9,337 nucleotides of DNA, from the NCBI GenBank assembly GCA_002389505.1, contig DGPA01000020.1, forward strand, positions 12,109 to 21,445. The letters are read 5' to 3'. The notes below the pieces were generated by a model, which saw only the letters and a list, made by a program, of their open reading frames with translations, was not told the origin of the DNA and searched no databases. Below, in pieces: positions 6,649 to 9,337 of this stretch (positions within the stretch are counted from its first letter, which is position 1; every line of letters starts with the position of its first letter). This stretch comes from Halieaceae bacterium UBA4452 (GTDB lineage Bacteria > Pseudomonadota > Gammaproteobacteria > Pseudomonadales > Halieaceae). A program made the translations under genes and the position numbers.

Positions 6649-7080
6649 ATGAATGATCTTATATTACAACCTATTTTATTTATGGGCTGTTTGACATTGA
6701 TTATGTTGCTGTTGATGTACGCGACGCGCATTCCCGCGGCTAAAGTATTGGAGTCCAAAGGCGTCAACCTTCAAAAGCTATCGCACCCAGCCCAGCTAGG
6801 GAGCGTCTTTCCCAGCAAGGTGGAGCGAGTCGCCGATAACTACAATCATTTGTGGGAGCAGCCGACGCTGTTTTACGCGGTGATTTTTGTCATTTGGGCC
6901 CAGGGACATACCGATGCGTTGCACTTATATTCAGCGTGGGCTTACTGCGGTTTTCGTTTCCTGCACTCGTTGGTGCAGATCACGGTGAATCACGTTTGGT
7001 GGCGGTTGAGTTTGTTCTTATTGAGCTGGTTGGCCCTTGCCGTTATGTTGCTGCGAGAGGTCGCTCGGTCGATTGGGTAA
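6649..7080 (+). CDS. MAPEG family membrane protein
   Basis: A 143-residue protein with four membrane helices (about 5-25, 72-88, 93-113 and 118-137), the size and layout of the MAPEG family (membrane-associated proteins in eicosanoid and glutathione metabolism). The most telling segment is RVADNYNHLWEQPTLFYAV (60-78), which matches the family's conserved N-x-x-E-x-P-x-x-F-Y motif. GFRFLHSLVQITVNH (101-115), with Arg103, His106 and Asn114, is the second family signature. Bacterial members are inner-membrane proteins; some eukaryotic relatives are glutathione transferases, but for most bacterial ones the activity is unknown and I do not assign one. The ATG start has only a poor Shine-Dalgarno, so translation may be weak or the leader unusual. 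It stands alone, with non-coding gaps on both sides and a convergent gene downstream. Confidence 0.88.
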   Translation: MNDLILQPILFMGCLTLIMLLLMYATRIPAAKVLESKGVNLQKLSHPAQLGSVFPSKVERVADNYNHLWEQPTLFYAVIFVIWAQGHTDALHLYSAWAYCGFRFLHSLVQITVNHVWWRLSLFLLSWLALAVMLLREVARSIG

Positions 7081-7081
7081 C

Positions 7082-7133
7082 GGCACCAGCAGCCTTTCTT
7101 GAGCGTGAGGGTGTTGTATAAAAGGGTGGTGCC
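7082..7133. repeat. Inverted repeat GGCACCA / TGGTGCC just after the MAPEG stop
   Basis: A perfect 7-base pair of arms (7082-7088 and 7127-7133) separated by 38 bases, beginning one base after the MAPEG stop codon. The loop is long and no T-run follows, so it is not a standard terminator. Related GGCAC/GTGCC words recur at 7230-7250. Confidence 0.35.
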
Positions 7134-7228
7134 CAGAAGAGGCCTTGACCTTGGAAGAAAAATTTTATAGCAGTCGTAGCTAGCTGAGCGCCATACTTAG
7201 CGCATTGGTTATGTGCTGAAATTTTCGC

Positions 7229-7243
7229 TGGCACAATCGTTGC
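7229..7243 (+). promoter_or_regulatory. Sigma-54 (RpoN) promoter motif, -24/-12 type
   Basis: TGGCAC (7229-7234), five bases, then TTGC (7240-7243). This gives the GG at -24 and GC at -12 separated by exactly ten bases, matching the established RpoN consensus. Transcription would start near 7255 and run rightwards into the 3' end of the convergent HlyD gene. The TGGCAC also forms a 6-bp dyad with GTGCCA (7245-7250), an alternative explanation for part of the match. No confirmed plus-strand gene follows, so it could drive a small or antisense RNA, or be chance. Confidence 0.35.
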
Positions 7244-7363
7244 GGTGCCACGCGATGAAAGCTAAAACGCCCCCTCCACTGACGATGTCCGAAACAACGG
7301 GTCTATTTGTAGACGAGATCAGTGCCTAGCAGCCCGAAAGCCACAAGGGTTAGAAGAATTAGC

Positions 7364-8605
7364 TTAATGGCCAGCGAATACTAGCATCTGCACAGGCATC
7401 ACCAACGCCTGAATCCGCAGGATGATGGCATGAAGCATGCCTACAGTATCAACCATATGGAGGAACAAAGTTTCTCCGATACCCAAATCACCCCTAGCCA
7501 GTAGCTCATGATTGTTGGTATAGGCATTCGCGATACACTTACTGCCGGGCATAACATCAGTCATACCGCCCTCATAAAGCGGCTCCATGGCAACGGTAAG
7601 CGTGCCTGGTCTAGCCCGTTGTTGGGTATCCAAGAGCACATCCGTTGGCTTGATCTGTCCCGCTGCCACGACGGGCTGAACACGCGTCACCACCATCGGA
7701 ATCACATTGAACGGGTTTGATAAGCAGACGACCTCAGCAAGCATCCCCACTTTTATGACCGGCGTTGCTAACTGAGAAAACCCAGCGACGATCTGGAAGC
7801 GGCCCGACTCAGGGCCATCAGAAGGGATAAGAACACCTGCGGGACGCAAAATTGGGTTCACGTAATCGCCGCGCTCGAGAAAGAACTGCGAGACGACGCC
7901 ATCCACACCCGCATAAATGATGGTCTTTCCCAACTCCACCTCGGCTTGCTCAAGCGCGCTTTGTGCACTATCTAGCTGAGCCGGAAGAACGGTGTCGATT
8001 TGAGTTTTGACTGATTTGATATTGGCCTGGGCGGCCTGTACACCGCCACGACGCTGCGCCACGGTATTCTCTAACCGCTCAATTTCAATTTGGCTCACTA
8101 ACTGTAGGCCACGGCTAGAGACAGCTCGCTTCTTTTCAAGCTCATTTTCAACCTGCTTCAGTGCACTCTGGGCTTGAACTAATGTCGCATTTGCGGCTTC
8201 CAATTGGGCCTCAGTCTGAACAAACGCTGTATCTGCCTGCTGCAGTTTGCTCCGTGCTAAATTCACAGCTGCCAGCTGGGAGTTGTCGAGTAAGCTAAAA
8301 ATAGCGTCGCCCGCTCTAACTTGCTCGCCGTTCTTAACGAAGACTTCTTCAACACGCCCGCCACCCTCAGGAAGCAGCGGAATTGTGCGGAAAAATGGTG
8401 CAGCATTGGTTGTAGACGGATGGTAATAAAAGACCAGCGTGATTAACGAAATAGTTAGGATTAAACAGGCAGTGATACCCCATCGCAGTTCGTACCACAT
8501 GGTGAAGAAAGTAATTTCCACTCCCCACGAGAGACCTTGCATGTAGCGGCGGTAAAGGTAATCCGGTAAGACAGTAACGAGTGAGCAGAGAATAAGTTCT
8601 AGCAT
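7364..8605 (-). CDS. HlyD-family periplasmic adaptor (membrane fusion) protein
   Basis: A 413-residue membrane-fusion protein that would link an inner-membrane transporter to the outer membrane. An N-terminal motif PDYLYRRYMQG (14-24) and WYELRWG (37-43) precede one membrane helix (about 44-62). The first half of the biotinyl/lipoyl-like domain is GGGRVEEVFVKNGEQVRAGD (81-100). A long alpha-helical coiled-coil hairpin rich in Ala, Gln and Glu spans about 110-225. The second lipoyl half, IYAGVDGVVSQFFLERGDYV, is at 230-249, followed by the beta-barrel part to about 360. The C-terminus (380-410) is an unusual hydrophobic, Met-rich helix. ATG 8605-8603 follows the upstream stop by three bases, and GGGGA within that gene serves as the ribosome site, so the pair is translationally linked. 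No pump or outer-membrane partner gene is present, so the substrate is unknown. Confidence 0.9.
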   Translation of the reverse strand: MLELILCSLVTVLPDYLYRRYMQGLSWGVEITFFTMWYELRWGITACLILTISLITLVFYYHPSTTNAAPFFRTIPLLPEGGGRVEEVFVKNGEQVRAGDAIFSLLDNSQLAAVNLARSKLQQADTAFVQTEAQLEAANATLVQAQSALKQVENELEKKRAVSSRGLQLVSQIEIERLENTVAQRRGGVQAAQANIKSVKTQIDTVLPAQLDSAQSALEQAEVELGKTIIYAGVDGVVSQFFLERGDYVNPILRPAGVLIPSDGPESGRFQIVAGFSQLATPVIKVGMLAEVVCLSNPFNVIPMVVTRVQPVVAAGQIKPTDVLLDTQQRARPGTLTVAMEPLYEGGMTDVMPGSKCIANAYTNNHELLARGDLGIGETLFLHMVDTVGMLHAIILRIQALVMPVQMLVFAGH

Positions 8606-8608
8606 CGA

Positions 8609-9019
8609 TTAATCCCCACCGTTTTCGTGTTGAGTGCCGGCAGCAGCAGACGTAGCATCGGGTGGCGTGCCCTCCTGAGAATTCGTCATTTTCGTCAGCG
8701 AAGAAGAAATATTGTTTAACGGCGTCACCAAATCAGGAAACTTTAGTAGCGCCAGAATCAGTGCCGCCACCCAAAAAATGTTGTTGTGGGTAAACAGCGC
8801 CAGTAACGCCAACACCATAATGAGTTGCGATTGGGTATTGCCATGTTTGTGGGCGAGCTGCTCGGGAATGGCATGCACCTTGAGGTAAAGCACACCTAAG
8901 CCAAGCACCATCGCAACTACAATAAATACAACCGCCGTAAAGAGCGGATCACTACCGCCGGCTCCACCAATGTAATTAGGTAATTCGTGCGGTGCGAGCG
9001 GGTGCAGCTGACCTGCCAT
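8609..9019 (-). CDS. Small multi-span inner-membrane protein paired with HlyD adaptor
   Basis: A 136-residue protein with three likely membrane segments (about 25-48, 64-77 and 79-95). The N-terminal stretch has a distinctive HPLAPHELPNYI (6-17), and a second distinctive motif FTHNNIFWVAALI (76-88) lies in the last hydrophobic region. The tail after about residue 105 is polar and low in complexity, with Ser, Thr, Gly and Ala. From memory of similar loci, short membrane proteins of this kind are often found immediately before this type of HlyD adaptor; I give no gene name because I cannot verify one. It may be a membrane partner or chaperone for the adaptor. ATG 9019-9017 has an excellent ribosome site, GGAGG four bases upstream. 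It is first in the operon, three bases ahead of the HlyD gene. An overlapping frame at 8917-9138 is rejected. Confidence 0.82.
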   Translation of the reverse strand: MAGQLHPLAPHELPNYIGGAGGSDPLFTAVVFIVVAMVLGLGVLYLKVHAIPEQLAHKHGNTQSQLIMVLALLALFTHNNIFWVAALILALLKFPDLVTPLNNISSSLTKMTNSQEGTPPDATSAAAGTQHENGGD

Positions 9020-9057
9020 GTTTCCTCCGGAGACATTGCTCGTTTGATTAGCTTTCG

Positions 9058-9085
9058 ATCATAAACTAAACAGGGTTTGATACAA
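9058..9085 (-). promoter_or_regulatory. Sigma-70 promoter for the membrane protein / HlyD operon
   Basis: On the minus strand TTGTAT (9085-9080), a 16-base spacer and TATGAT (9063-9058). The -10 matches the consensus at five of six positions and the -35 at three. The start site would fall near 9051, giving a leader of about 30 bases before the ATG at 9019. Confidence 0.5.
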
Positions 9086-9235
9086 CAGTGATAAGTTCGC
9101 CACGTTAGCTTTTGACGACAATTTTTTAGTCGGACCATTCCGCCTAAAACCTAGACGTAGCCTACTCATCCATGTCGTACCTTATGCTAGAGAGCCGTCG
9201 TTCGGAGGTAATTTACAGCCGAAGGGACTGCCGAT

Positions 9236-9337
9236 ATGAAACGCAGGATGAACAATACGTTGGCATATGTGCTGATCGGCGCCTCGTTCGGCGCGTGTTT
9301 TCCCGTTGTCTCTATCCTGATAGACCTATGGGCGCAA
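9236..9337 (+). CDS. Membrane-anchored protein, N-terminal 34 residues only (cut by window edge)
   Basis: An open frame starts at ATG 9236 and leaves the window in frame. The visible 34 residues are a basic start (MKRRMNN) followed by a single hydrophobic segment (about 9-31), ending with IDLWAQ. The pattern TLAYVLIGASFGACFPVVS resembles the first membrane helix of many bacterial sensor proteins, including diguanylate cyclases and histidine kinases, but no catalytic domain is visible, so this is only a guess. A ribosome site AAGGG lies ten bases upstream of the chosen ATG; the second ATG (codon 5) has AGG directly adjacent, too close to serve. The gene is divergent from the HlyD operon, with a 216-base shared upstream region. 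Confidence 0.6.
   Translation, partial: MKRRMNNTLAYVLIGASFGACFPVVSILIDLWAQ

Noticed and set aside
7043..7234. 63-codon minus-strand frame in the gap after the MAPEG gene
   Set aside because: Antisense to the end of the MAPEG gene, GTG start without a clear ribosome site, no recognisable domain.
7255..7329. 24-codon plus-strand frame after the sigma-54 motif
   Set aside because: No Shine-Dalgarno, and the predicted transcript start coincides with its ATG; too short to call as a gene without expression evidence.
8917..9138. 73-codon minus-strand frame overlapping the small membrane protein start
   Set aside because: Out of frame with the well-supported 8609-9019 gene, covers its promoter and ribosome site, and its translation looks like random sequence.

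Overview
The window looks like chromosome of a Gram-negative bacterium, most likely a marine or aquatic gammaproteobacterium. The evidence is indirect: a LemA/M48 protease operon, a long dimethylglycine-dehydrogenase-type oxidoreductase, a MAPEG membrane protein, a periplasmic adaptor of the HlyD type and purine-rich Shine-Dalgarno sites. There are no rRNA or tRNA genes, CRISPR arrays, insertion sequences, transposases or phage genes that I can see. I cannot name a species from this sequence alone.

Layout, left to right. A gene cut by the left edge (1-186, minus) carries only its first 62 codons. After a 204-base gap with two small dyads comes a two-gene minus-strand operon: lemA (2339-2938) followed 10 bases later by a large M48-family membrane metalloprotease (391-2328). 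Next is a long minus-strand gene (3123-5693) for an FAD oxidoreductase fused to an aminomethyltransferase (GcvT-like) domain. A 455-base gap (5694-6148) follows, rich in inverted repeats and bounded by T-runs on both strands; it may encode a structured RNA. On the plus strand are a short exported His/Asp/Glu/Met-rich protein built of seven-residue repeats (6149-6415) and a MAPEG-family membrane protein (6649-7080). The 283-base gap that follows (7081-7363) lies between convergent genes and contains a textbook-spaced sigma-54 promoter motif with no obvious gene to drive. A minus-strand pair comes next: a small multi-span membrane protein (8609-9019) and a HlyD-family membrane-fusion protein (7364-8605), three bases apart and preceded by a plausible sigma-70 promoter. 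The right edge cuts a plus-strand gene (9236 onwards) whose first 34 codons encode a membrane anchor.

How the genes fit together. Two real functional units are visible. LemA plus an HtpX-like M48 protease is a recurring membrane pair thought to act in envelope quality control; here the protease has a roughly 300-residue C-terminal extension that resembles TerB-like helical domains. The small membrane protein plus HlyD adaptor is a second unit, but no ABC, MFS or RND pump and no outer-membrane factor is present. The oxidoreductase, the MAPEG protein and the small repeat protein stand alone. I see no convincing evidence of a complete undescribed system. The best leads are the acidic histidine heptad-repeat protein, the dyad-rich gap in front of it, and the orphan sigma-54 site.
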